Of a stretch of DNA of 64,000 nucleotides, positions 34,901 to 46,685 are shown piece after piece; the stretch's first letter is position 1, and each line of letters opens with the position of its first letter. The translations under genes and the position numbers were made by a program. Under the pieces are notes generated by a model. It was not told the DNA's origin and did no database searches. It saw only the letters and a program-made list of their open reading frames with translations. The stretch is from Corticium candelabrum (Eukaryota; Porifera; Homoscleromorpha; Homosclerophorida; Plakinidae). Where the stretch lies: positions 4,612,265-4,676,264 of the forward strand of contig NC_085098.1 of assembly GCF_963422355.1 (NCBI RefSeq). The letters run 5' to 3'.

Positions 34901-35165
34901 CTCCATACATCACCATCACCTCTCTTGATGTTTCATCATTATCTTCTTTAAGAGCAGACGTTGCTCTTGCGTGCTCTCTTCCCATCGGACTGTTGAATCT
35001 CCAACGGTCGAATGAATTCCATCGATTCTCATCATATTCATTCCATTCAAGAGGAGGAATGGACGTCTCGTCTTGTTCGCTGAAGAGTGTGTCTTTGGCA
35101 GAATAAATAAGAAACACTTTGATTATATCAAGCAAAGCTAGAAATCGCAACCATGAGCAAGTCAT
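31914..35165 (-). pseudogene. Receptor kinase copy 5, truncated and fused to copy 4
   Basis: A single open frame of 1083 residues. Residues 1 to ~1050 are a normal receptor: signal peptide, Kelch array, GCC2/GCC3-like, EGF, TM, and the kinase N-lobe through AAKGMRF in helix E. At ~32015 it jumps in frame to the Kelch N-terminus of copy 4 (CSATSALKEE...) and stops after 33 more residues. HRD, DFG and APE are lost, so any product is a membrane receptor without catalytic activity. The start codon used by other copies is ACG here; an ATG three codons downstream (35163-35165) keeps the signal peptide. The long intact frame leaves open a decoy or dominant-negative role, which is speculative. Confidence 0.8.
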
Positions 35166-36780
35166 GATTTTCGTGTTTTCATATCTAGGTATGCGTCTTC
35201 TCTAGACGCCTCCGAGTTACTTCTGGTAGAACAGTTGATCGATCTTCCGACTTTGACGCGATATCGGATTCTCATTTAGTGAAACTTATCATTTAATTAA
35301 TTTTTTCTAAACAAAAACGATTCACTGGGTTATTCGCATAATTTTTCATTATCAGTTTCTTGTTACCAAAGTGTTTGATAGCTTGAAACTTTACACATCT
35401 AGATCTGATATTCTATCCCTTATTCTATTTTATGTTGATAGAAAGAGGACGTGCATCCGTCGCTCATTCTTTGCAATACGACATCATCCACAGAGAAACC
35501 TGAACGTGGCAAAGTTGTCATATCAATTAATTATGGTAATTCTAGTTTCAGACATATTGCATGACTAATTAACCCATTTATCTTCTAGTTGTTTTCGACT
35601 GGATCAGATGTACTTAAAAGTTTCTGTAAGTGTTAGAGTAAATACTTTGACGCAAGCTACCGGTCAAAGTCAGTCGTTGCAATTGTTTGCATGGCAGTGC
35701 GCGTTGAAGCGTAAGATTGTCTCGTTCCTCTAGACGTGTTGCTATTATGTCGCCATCACAAGTGGCAATTGTTTCGTCATTCAGTCCAAGAACGCTGAAG
35801 AGTACTGTACGCCGGGCACTAGAACAGAGAGAAGCCAGGGTAGAAATATTGAAACTGCTAGTGCGCATGTAAATTTTTCAGACAACAAAGGAAAGAAGGT
35901 TAGGGTTACGTAGACTGTAAACGTAGTCTGTTACTATAGTGGGGTCCATGGGTACGTATAGTGAACTAGCAAATTGCCCGGACAAAGCCAGGCTAATAGA
36001 GAAGTATTCCAAAATACTGTTGGAGACGACACCATCTCCCGAATAATTCAAGAACCCGGATATATTAAAATGTTGATCTTCTTGAAGTAAATATAAATAT
36101 AACCGAGTGCGTTCCATTTTATGTAATCTGTGATTCCTGTTTGTTGTCACTCAAAGACGTTTCTGCCGTTGCATTGAACAGGCGAACCAAACATGACAGC
36201 TGTTTGTCGCGCGTCCACGGGCAAACGATTCGGGTGTAGGCGTATTTTTAATAACCCGGATATACTAAAATATATCTTACCTTACTCGACGTTGTCGGCA
36301 ATAAACGACACGATTCGTTCGTATCGTCCAAGGTCAGGAATGAGCAATTAAAATCTGGTGGAGAGACGTACGCTGTCAAAATTCGTGCGCGAGTGGAGGC
36401 TAGCCTCAAAAGGGGACCCAATTAAGTCAGACATCAAATCCATTTATACTTGTTCTCCGTCAGGAGTTACCTTGTTGGTATAATTTTTCAGGCCGATTTG
36501 TCAACCGTTCTTGCCGTTTTGTTTTGACCGAGAACTTTTTTATACATTGACGAGGTAATGGACATGGAGCAGCGCTTCCTACTCCTACTACCTTTTCTTT
36601 TAGCCTTTGGTTTAATTGACTACGGTTCTTGATCGTTTTAAATGTACGAGAGTAATGTCGTTCTCTTGTACACATGGGTAATTTGACTTTTATCGTTATC
36701 ATAAATGAAATTAATCTCAATCGTTGTTTATTCTTCTGGGCTCTCTTCGGGTGGTGTTTCTGGAGTCGGTACTAGCTGAG
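35166..36780 (-). repeat. Shared 5' flank of receptor copy 5
   Basis: Homologous to 59522-61120 (copy 8) over its length and to 43150-44280 (copy 7) in part. Non-coding. The proximal 100 bases share the conserved block found upstream of all copies and probably include the promoter. Confidence 0.5.
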
Positions 36781-37204
36781 ATGTCATGATCTAGAAATGA
36801 GACCAATGACATCAGAGTGTCGACTGTGTTATAATACTGTGTTCACCCTAAAAAATTAGTCTGTATAGAATTCAGAATCGCGCCCGGTACCGTAGAAATT
36901 TATGTATATAGATGGACAAAATCGTCATCAAAACGAGCCCTACAGAAAGCATTTTATTAGATTAAAGTAGTGGCAATCTAGAAATTTTTTATCTGATCTG
37001 GCTCTCTTTGCTATAGTGTAAACATGGTATTAGAAGTGTTGCTAAGTTCTTCAATTAGTCACCTAAAACTAAAGCTATCTTGCATTCACTAGGAAGTGCA
37101 ATGAATTGAATGAAATCGTATATTGGCACCTTAGCCGTCTTGCGTTGTAATCATATTCCGGTGTGCATGGCAATCAAATACAACAATACAGAGGAATTGG
37201 ACCT
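36781..37204. other. Spacer between copy 5 flank and B-lineage remnant
   Basis: The part near 36900-36965 matches 44370-44430 and 61225-61290 (shared CTACAGAAAGCATTTTATTAG). No gene is seen. Confidence 0.4.
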
Positions 37205-37790
37205 TCATCTAAAGTTTTTCAACATCCGGGATATGTTCATATCCACCATCAATTTTACGACTACTTGAAGTAAGGTGGTCTCTGTTTCACTAACGAGACA
37301 ACAAGTTTCGCTCATTCCTTCCAGTCTGACGACAACGTTGCAAAATGTCGGCCTCGAACTATCAGTTCCATCAGCTTTTGGTCTTTGCTTCTCAACACGA
37401 CCTTTGACTTTTCTCGCTTTTCTAAACTTTGTATCGACAGGACAAGCTAGATGAGAAGTGCAGGCTCTGGGATGCGGCGATGTAGTAAGTAGCGACCGTT
37501 CAGAGTCCTTCGTTTTCTTTAGTAAACCCAAACCGACACTCACATGTAGGAACAGGACCCAGCAACATGACCGCGTTCACGTACCGTATCCACAATGATC
37601 GTCGACTGCAGTCGGTCTTACTTGTGGAAGCCTCGCGCTCTGTTGTCAGACCGTGTGGACAGAGAGTGCACATCGAATTGGTAATATCCGAATACTGACC
37701 AACAAGACTGTTGTAACACATTTCGCTTTCGAGATCCCTGCTCGTCATGCCCGCCGGATAGGCCAGTCTCACTGACTCTTAGTACCATAG
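37205..37790 (-). pseudogene. B-lineage receptor kinase remnant, kinase core deleted
   Basis: 37500-37772 encodes a cysteine-rich segment and EGF-like module similar to, but clearly diverged from, the array receptors (PAGMTSRDLESEMCYNSL; CECRFGFTKENEGL). A short ATYYIAA-like trace of the TM start follows. The frame then moves to a basic KARKVKGRVEKQRPKA stretch fused to the last part of a kinase domain (SSRPTFCNVVVRLEGMSE). The whole catalytic core and last-exon start are missing. The C-terminus matches 61336-61605, defining a second receptor lineage (B). Confidence 0.7.
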
Positions 37791-38815
37791 ATTCGCTCCA
37801 TTCGTCGATCCTGACCCTCAGAAAACGACGTCGTCAGAAGACCAGCGAAAGACAGAACGAGTTCGTTCCAGATCACAGTGAAAGGTCCAGTCTCATTCCG
37901 CCCTCGTCTTTCCCTGGATTTACGCTACGAGTGACATACGGGGAACGGCAGAGGCGGGGAGAGACTGTCTACGTACAGAGCCATCCAAAGGGATAGAATG
38001 GACAGGATTTGCAAATTTGCCAAATTGAGCAAACATTTACTTCATTGACACAAGTCCTAGCAGCTGTAGACGTAGAGTAAATGTTCTGCAGCAAGTCGCA
38101 AAACGAAGCTTACAATTCACACTTGAATACTTCGCGCGACCTTCCCACCCTGTTGGATGGTGACACTTGGCCAAGCAAACGCAGAATAAGCCATGTAGTT
38201 GAGAAATGCGCATGCATCATTTAATTCACGTGAATTCACGAAATATCTATTTTATTTAGTTGGCAACAAGATTCTAGGTCGGTCGGGCCAGTCAAACAAA
38301 AAATCAAGTTGACGGGGCCTTACTGGCGACACTCATTGGTTTGATTTTTGCAATCAGAAAGAATGCGTAACGCCAGAATAAAATCTATCTCGAAATAACT
38401 TATATGTACATGCCATGAGAAATGAAATTGTGCGATTTGAATAACTTTGTTATTTGTGCAGAAATTAATTGTGTGATGTGATGCAGCCACACAAAATCGC
38501 ACAAGATGTTCCATGTACAAATACGTTTTCTAATTTATTAAAGGTGATACTATAATGAGCGTTTGTGCAATCAAGAAACATAAATGCAGTTAGCTAAATA
38601 GTAATCAAACTAATTTTTAGAGTTCTGCTAGACAACAAACTGAGCTTTATGTTTAAATAAGCGTATATACGACCGGAACCGAGTGAGCTAAGGGAGCATG
38701 GCCCCAGTAATTTTCCTGCCTCATTGCATTACTCTCAAATGCCGTCATGAATAAACGTGTTTGTCCTTCTCAGTAAACGTCCAAACTTTTTATGCCCATA
38801 TATACGCTTTAATTA
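37791..38815. repeat. Family 2 element right part and 3' flank of unit 7
   Basis: 37880-38319 aligns with 16540-16826 and 24700-24854/28824-29462 and ends in the family 2 inverted end followed by TTA. 38320-38815 aligns with the 3' flanks of the other units. No gene. Confidence 0.45.
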
Positions 38816-38825
38816 ATTGCAGAGA
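38810..38825. other. Empty site for the TTA-target MITE
   Basis: The sequence TTAATTAATTGCAGAGAAATGC corresponds to the flanks of the MITE in copies 1-3 joined without the element and with one TTA-like triplet. It is the unoccupied allele among the paralogous units and supports the 3 bp target duplication. Confidence 0.65.
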
Positions 38826-39353
38826 AATGCTGTACTATCATTCACTGTCTTAACTCATCATAGGATACAGTTAAATTCCCTCTTAGTCTATTTTAGTTTA
38901 TATCTCTCATGCTTCTAGGCAAAGAGCAGTCGAACATCACCTGCTAGCCGTAAGGTTTTACGTCGTCCTGTTGCAAAGAGTCTAATTAGTGATCTCGACT
39001 ACTTGCAGTTTACCGACCAGGAGCAGAAACCGGATAAAAAGAAAACAAGCAAGAAAGCAACTAAGTCATATTAATTAACAGAAAACCATCGTCATCTCTC
39101 ACGAAACTCACTGCTTCAGAAAAGGGGCGTTTTGCACTGACAAAGCTAGACGGCACAGTCAATACGAGCTCAAGCTACACGATAAAATATTTCGCATCTA
39201 GACATGTAGAGATGTGACTGGCATACACGAATTTGTTTTTCGCAGAAAAAGTGGATCAAAAAACACGATCACAAAATATTTTATCTACTTTGACCACTCA
39301 AGTCTACATCACGCGTGTTCCTAAGTTCTAAAACACAAACTGATTTTCTGGAG
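38826..39353 (-). repeat. Shared 3' flank of receptor copy 7
   Basis: Downstream flank homologous to 580-1102 and the equivalents of copies 2 and 3. Non-coding. Confidence 0.55.
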
Positions 39354-42300
39354 TTAAAGAAAACATAACTCGCTTATATCTTCCAGACTAGCGACAACTT
39401 GACAAAACGTAGGTCTTACTAGTGAGCTTTCTGCCCAACAGTCACACATTAGCTTGACGTAGTCGTCATCGTTGTGATCTGATACTGTCGGTCTCATTCC
39501 ACCCAAAACAGCAGCTTTCAAGTCAAGAATAGAGCTAAACGAACGGTCGTCATAAGGAAGTTTTCGTACTCTAATCTCCCACATCACAATGCCAAAACTA
39601 TAAAAGCGATACAAAGACGTGCAAAAATCATCATTATTAAGAACAATAGAAATATTAACGATTGCATGTGTTTGTGTAGTTAGTCGTGCTCGTGTCTTAC
39701 CTGTAGACGTCCGAGGGTGTTCCGTAACTGTGACCGCTCAGTATCTCCGGAGCGCTCCACTTTGGTGTTCCGACTCCTGACGATAAGTGATAGTCTGCAT
39801 GAAGAAGCGGAGCGGTCATATCGAGCGGTCCCGCTCCTCTTACAGCTTCTTGACTGATTCCTTCGTCTCGGACGAGTCGAGCGGCTCCAAAATCGGCCAC
39901 TTTGACCACCCATTTAGTGCTGACGAGCAAATTGGCACTCTTGAGGTCACGATGAATGCGAGGTGGTCGTTGACTGTGCAAGAATCTCATTCCTTTGGCA
40001 GCATCTACTGCAAATCTCATTTTGAGACTTCCTTCCAGCTTTATGTCTCTGTCTGCAAGTATGGTCGTCAGCGACCCTCTAGGCATGTACTCAACAACTA
40101 GGAACGGACAGCCGTCGTCATGGCAACGACCTCCACCGAGAAACAGAACAATGTTGGGATGTCTGATCGTTCTCATCACTTCGATCTCTCTCTCGAACTC
40201 CAAAGCGATGCGATCGAGATGTTGATGTATTCCTTGTAGCTTCTTGACGGCCACCGTTATTTCTCTGTACTCTGCTTTGTAAACCTCTCCGAATCCGCCG
40301 GGAGCGTTTTTGTCAATACGTGCACGCAATCTCACTTCTCTCGAGTCAATGTTGAAACTGTTTGTCATCTCTACCAACTCGCGATCTTTGTCTTGCAGCA
40401 TCATGTTGTGCCGTTTTCTTGCTCTTTTCGCTTTGACTGCTAGCACGACGAGCAGTACGATAAGTGCGACTCCTGCCACAGATCCGGCTGCTGCAATGTA
40501 GTACGTGGCCACAGTACACAATCCGTCTCCATCTTTTGTAAAGCCAAACTGACAAACGCAATCAAACGTGGGACCTCGTAATGTGACCGTACAACTACCA
40601 TGAACACAATGATTGGATAAACAGCGATTGCAGTCGGTTTTGCTTGTTGCAGCCGTGTGTGATGTGGTGAGACCTGTCGGACATCGCAAGCAGGTGGAGT
40701 TGGTTTCTGGGGAATAGGAACCGAACGGGCACTCTGAACACATGTACTTGCGTAGGTCAATGCTTGTAAATCCTGCTGGGCAGTTCGGCCTGTACACAGA
40801 AAGTCCTACCGAATTTCTGTGTAAAATTCCACCTTGAAGGGCTGGAGGTCTCACACCACCAAACGCCAGTATCCAGTTTTTCCATATTAGAGAAGAAGCG
40901 AATAAGCCATTCTGTTGTACAAATGGATACTGACTTAATCGCAACCAGAACCTTTTAGAAGGATCGTAAATCCACATGCCGCTAGTTATTGGATCAACAG
41001 GACAACCAAGTTTGATTTCAGTATTCCATTGCCAGAGCACATGATTGTGACAGCCTCCAAATACCAACATGTGATTACCATATCTTAGGCTTTTGTGAAG
41101 ACAACGGCGTCCGGGACCTAACCCTGAATACTTCACTTCTTTCCATCCATTACCGTTCGCCAGATCGTATTCCCAAACGTTGCTCGAGCAGTTGCCAAAA
41201 ATTATGATTAAAATTTCTGACTCATACTGATTGGAAAATTGCATCGTGCGTTCATTATTCTTGGCTCCTCCATAAAGAATTAGTGTATTTTCAATGGCAA
41301 CTAAAGACGTTGCAACAGATTGTGAGGGACCAGAATCGTCGAGTAAACGCCACTCCGAATTGTGTTCGTCGTTTGATAAGTTGCTTGTAGCAGTATTCCG
41401 CTGAGGCAAAGTAAAGCTCCATAGATCGCGGAGAAATGTTATAATGTCGTCGTTAAATATGTTTTCTGTGTTAGCTGTGAAACCTCCGTATATAATCATA
41501 GTCTGATTGCTGGTTGTCGAAGAAGAGCACAATACTCTTGGAGAAGGACGTCTTGTTTTCATCGAGTAGTTGACCCAACTTCTAACTTCACTATAATAAC
41601 CCCAAATTTCATTAGAGAGAGAAGTAATTTTTTTTAAATTTTGCAATTGAGCTGGCACTACTCCACCGTAAACAACAAATACGGAGTCGTAAAGTACAGA
41701 AGAAACGGCACCAAATTTGCAAGGAGGTCGCTTTTCCGAAGTATCTACAGACCACGACAACGATTTTATATCTAATATGTGTAATAGGCTTAATGAAGTT
41801 CGCTGATTGTTGTTTAGAAATCGACTTTTACCAAAGACTAGAACGTGTTTCTCTTCTAGAACCGTCCCGCTTACCGTCCATGATATTCCCACTAAAGGAT
41901 TTCTTGTCTCTGCAGCGGCTGGCTTTGCTAACCAATACCAGACACGAGCAGAAGTTATAGAAAGCTCCCACATGATGTTAAAGTTATAATTGTATCCAAT
42001 AAACCACCGACTTCCACCGAAAACTAAAACGTTTCTATTAATTCTAGTGACAGCATCAGACAAGGAATCGGGCCCTCTTCCTTTTGAAAGTATTGTGGGA
42101 GTAAACCATTTCCTAGTCATTACATCGAAGACTGTAAGAGGTTCAGAACAACATGAAATAAGAAAGTGATATGACTGAATGTCATCCGTAACGTAAACTC
42201 CTTGTCCAGGAACAGACGATCGTTTGCTCGTATTCCCAACTTTAGTCCAAACTTCGTCGACCACACGATAAGACCATACTTCCCAATAGTGACCAGATCT

Positions 42301-43149
42301 ATTTTGCTCAGTTTGTCCTAAAAGAAACATTTCCGTATTTTGGAAGGCGGAAACGGCACTAGGATATTGCAGTTTTGGTTTGACGTGATGAGATGAAGAA
42401 AGTTTTCTCCATTCGTAGACGTGCGAATGTTCGTCTTTACAAACGAGCTGCCAAAGATCGTGCAGATTCTCTCGAGAGTCCGAACTCCAAGTGTATGACC
42501 TTTTCTCAAATCCACCGTAAACGACGAGCGAATCCTTGCAACTGCACGAGCTATTGTCATAACGTAAAACAGCAGCAGCATGTCTGCATCGAGGAGTGAC
42601 GTACTCGTCCTTATGACGAGGATGAATCTTTGTTTCAATTCGTCTCCACTCTTTCAGGTTTGTATCGAAACTCCAAGTTTCGTTGCTACATTGAGAGTAG
42701 CTCGAGCGCGAAGGCGCAAAACCTCCAAAGAGCAGTACTCGTCTCTGGCACAGAGTCACCAGTGTGTGATAGACGGTCGCTTGCGGTTGAGGAGATGCAG
42801 ATCTGTGTGCCTCCCAAGTATCGAAGTGAGGGTCGTACGTCCAAGTTGTATCATCAGCTTTGTAGAGTATTCCTCCATACATCACCACCACTTCTCTTGG
42901 CGTTTCATCATTATCATTTTTAAGAGCGAACGTTGCCTTTGCGTGCTTTCTTCCCATCGGACTGTTGAGTCTCCAACGGTCGAATGAATTCCATCGATTT
43001 GCATCATAGTCATTCCATTGAAGAAGAGGAACAGGCGTCTCGTCTTGTTCGCTGAAAAGGTTTTTTTTGGCAGAATAAGTAGTACGAAACCCTTTGGTTA
43101 TACCAAGTAAAGATAGACAACGCAACCACAAGCATGTCGTGATATTCAT
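39354..43149 (-). CDS. Kelch-EGF-TM TKL receptor kinase, copy 7 (intact)
   Basis: Exons complement 39701-43149 and 39354-39597, intron 103 bp with donor CAG|GTAAGA and acceptor TTATAG|T. The product is 1230 residues with signal peptide, Kelch array, GCC2/GCC3-like segment, EGF module, TM (~884-905) and TKL kinase. All catalytic motifs are present (Lys 969, HRD 1066-1068, DFG 1086-1088, APE 1133-1135) and the glycine loop again reads APGGFG. The ectodomain belongs to the copy 5/8 group and differs from copies 1/3 mostly in Kelch loops. The kinase is almost the same as in copies 1/3. It is the only copy with an unoccupied MITE site behind it. Confidence 0.9.
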
Positions 43150-44440
43150 GTTGTCACGTATATATATTCGCTAGAGGCTGTCGAGTTACTTCTTTTGAAA
43201 CAGTGACAGATCTTCCGACCCTTTACGCAGATATGGAATTTCCATGCAGAGAAACTTATTTGAAACCATTAAAGACCCAGCTTCCCTTTTATGCAAACGA
43301 TGCTTTGTAACGCGGTCACCTTTTTACAATAATGTAAGTTAATCAATTTTGCCAAAGCGAATGATTCACTGCATTAATTAATCGCATAATTTATCCTTAT
43401 CAGTCTGTTAATTGTTACCAAAGTGTTTGATATTTGAAAAACTTTACACATGTAATCATGATATTCTATCCCTTATTCTATATTTTACGTTAGATAAAAT
43501 GAGAACGTGCATCCGTCGTTCAATCTTTGCGATATAACATCACCACACAGAAACTTGAAAGTGGCGAAAAATTGCCATATGAATTAATTAAGGTAATACT
43601 ATTTTCAGACCAATTGCATGACTAACCCATTTGTCTTCCTAGGTTTTTTGACTGGATAGGACGCGCTTATAGAAGTTTGTATTGTGTCAATGCATGACTG
43701 TTGAGTCGGGAAAGCAATTGGACGGGATACTGCGAAGTAATGAAGCTACATGTCAAGATCAGTCATAATTTGCAGTTGTCCGCGTAGCGGTATGCGTTAG
43801 AGCGGGAGAGTGTCTCGCCTCTCTCGACGTGCTGCAATTATGTCGCCATGACAAATGGCAATCGTTTCGTCATTCATGCAGTCTAAAAACACAGAAGAGC
43901 ACTATACGCCGGGAAGTAGGACTGAGAAAACCTAGGATATAGAAATCTTGAAACTGCTAATATGAAACAAGAACAATCACAAAAGAAGTCTATGGCTACA
44001 TATATCTAAGCTATAGACGTACAGTTCGTTACTAGAGTGGATTCTATGGGGGTATTTACATTACTTAGTGAATTCAGGACTTGGAGGAGAGCTTCCTACT
44101 CCTACCACCATTTCTTTTAGCCTTTGGCTCGACTACGGTTCTCGATCGTTTGGAATATACATTGACTTTTATCGTTATCAGAAACCTCAACCATTGGCTA
44201 GTCTGACGGTTATTTTCAGGAGGCGTTTCTTGAGTCGGTAGACTAGCTGAGGTGTCGTGATCTAGCAACGAGACCAATGACATCATATCTAGAGTGTGAA
44301 TGTGTCATAATACCACAATCACACTAGTCTGAGTAGAGACTTCAGAACCGCGCTCCTGGTACAAGACAATTTACGTAGATGGCCAAAGTTGGCATCAAAA
44401 CGAGCCGTACAGAAAGCATTTTTATTAGATTAAAGGAGCA
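43150..44440 (-). repeat. Shared 5' flank of receptor copy 7
   Basis: Homologous to the upstream flanks of the other receptors up to about 44430 (TACAGAAAGCATTTTTATTAG). Non-coding. It probably contains the promoter next to 43149. Confidence 0.5.
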
Positions 44441-45053
44441 CTTTACCAGTTTGACTCCGCCCTCGGCAGCTAATCTTTTCTGGTAGTCGTCAAGTTGAGA
44501 ACTTTGGCGCTATGTCAGAGCAAACTTGATAGCTGAGCATAACGATAAGGCTAAAAACAAAATCGTACTTGGCGATTTTCCAAGTAACGTCCACTAGGTG
44601 TAGGTTTCGTTTTACCGCTTCGTGTAGACTTTGATATTTGCCTAGGCGAAAGTAAAATGTGCTTTGGCATCACTGACTCACCTTCAATCTACGGCAAATA
44701 GCACACATACGGCGATGGTTCGGCCGAACGAAGGTATTTGGAGTCACGTGATTATCTGCGGTGACTCACGTTTCCGTGTTTTTTCCCATCACTCAAGCCC
44801 TTTCGAACTGTAGTATGGCCTCCATTCGTAGAAAGAAACATGGAGAAAAGTGGGAAAGACCGAGCGATTGCAAGTCGTTCAAGACGATCATGTGGTGTCT
44901 ACAACATAAAAACGAGTGAGTCGTCTCTAGAAACTGTAATTTGTTCTCTTTCACTGTTAGAGTCGCCTGAAGCGTCTAGACCCGTCTCTTGTGTGCTAAC
45001 GTAGATTGGCCTCGGAAAGCAAGACCAAAACAATGCGCTACGCAACGCAAACA
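44441..45053. other. Unique spacer with a possible first exon
   Basis: No repeat partner is seen. On the plus strand an ATG at 44815 opens a short basic peptide frame (MASIRRKKHGEKWERPSDCK...) that ends at a consensus donor GTGAGT at 44916. This could be a first exon of 101 bp, but no downstream exon is identified and the next feature is a transposon. Confidence 0.25.
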
Positions 45054-46617
45054 GACGATATTCGGGGGCGGAGCTTCTAGAGCATGCGCAATCTCGAGGG
45101 TAACACGCCCCTTTCGCCAATCTCGCTGTACACGAAGTCCACGTTTCCGGGTCTGCTTCTGAACCGTAGATCATCTTGCCGTTGACTATGCCTTGTAAGT
45201 AAGTTCACTAATTACCATTTCGTGCATCTTGTGAGAGACTTTGCCTTCGTAGAGAGGCGTAGGAAGCCATTTCTTGAGTACGGCTTCTCGATGGTAAGAG
45301 ACTGCTGTTCAAGTTGAAGTCGCCTGATTCACACTCTGAACATATACACTTGGAGTGGAAAGACACACTACTTATTGCTTAGTGATGGAAGTTTTGTCAG
45401 ATGAAGATTGTGTGGTAAGGGAGTCCATTCGATACTCGGGTTAACCGAACGTGACGCACTGTCACTGTCTGTGTGGCTGAAACTAGGACTACTTTTCCCC
45501 ATCTAGCGAACTACTTGAACTGTGGAACTGTGAATCTATGTATCTTGTCGAACCAGAGTCAGCAAAAATTTGTCTAGCCTATCCAACTCTTCATGAAAGG
45601 CCGTGAGCTCATGAGCTTACACATCACTTGATGTACCTTGGCCTGATTCTTTGTTTGCTATACAGAGAAATTGTCTTGGCTGCTTTCAGTCGAACTCCGC
45701 ACTGTATCGAGCACATTTCTCTACACTAAACCTGAGTAAGACTTGATTTTATCATGAGAATGCCTTTCCTTGCAACTCAGACTCTGCAGATACAAGATCT
45801 TGCTCGAGAACTCTAATCTTGCTTTAAAGTTCCGCTATTTCATTTGCTTGCTGTTCAATTATCGGACGTAAACCATCAGCTTCAGCGCCTCAGTAACATT
45901 TTTGACAACTAACATCTTCAATTTTGAGATCACTACTATACACATGTCTTGATCAACTGCAGATGAGGTAGAACAGTCTCTGCTTTCTGATTTAGACATT
46001 ACAGCTATGGAATAGTGAGTATGTGTTGTGTTACTGTAGACATAACTGTTGCTGGGACTTGTAGACTGGCAGTACTAATTGTAAACTGACTACAGAGTCC
46101 GTGTACTGTGCTCTCATCCGCCTCAGTGTACTTATCGAGTGCAAGTTATCACAGTAAGAACGTCGGCTTGACCAATCACACAATACAGAAGCAAGCTAGA
46201 CTGTCCAGAAACAACGCGGAACGCCTACATGTTTGGCCAGTTACCCGAAATGGGTTCTCGGGTGGCATGATTTCACTCACCAAAACTAACTCATCTCTAG
46301 GCAATGAATAGTCTGTGCTTCCACTCCACGTATATCTGTTCAGAGTGTGAATCAGGCGACTTCAGCTTGAACAGTAGTCTCGTACCCTCGAGAAGCCGTA
46401 CTCAAGAAATGGCTTCCTACGCGTCTCTACGCAGGCTCACAAGATGCACGAAATAGTAAGTAGTAAACTTACTTACAAAGCCTAGACAACGGCAAGATGA
46501 TCTACGGTTAAGAAGCAGACCCGGAAACGTAGACTTTGTGTACTGCAAGATCGGCAAAGGGTGCGTGTTACCCTCGAGACTGCGCATGCTCTAGAAGCTC
46601 CGCCCCCAAATATCGTC
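45054..46617. mobile_element. 1.56 kb element with ~330 bp inverted repeats
   Basis: 45054-~45383 and ~46299-46617 are inverted copies: the outer ends read GACGATATTCGGGGGCGGAG and the inverse CTCCGCCCCCAAATATCGTC, and similarity continues through a TCGCCTGATTCACACTCTGA block. The central ~900 bp has no recognised transposase or other gene, so it is probably non-autonomous. No clear target duplication is visible. Plus and minus ORFs sharing KGACYPRDCACSRSSAP are just translations of the two arms. Confidence 0.7.
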
Positions 46618-46651
46618 AAATAATTTTGGGTCTACTTCACACACACATCCC

Positions 46652-46652
<1 letters not shown>

Positions 46653-46682
<30 letters not shown>
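46653..46682. repeat. (TA)n tract at LINE 3' end
   Basis: An AT dinucleotide run directly beside the 3' end of the minus-strand LINE; it may be the LINE tail. Confidence 0.7.
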
Positions 46683-46685
<3 letters not shown>

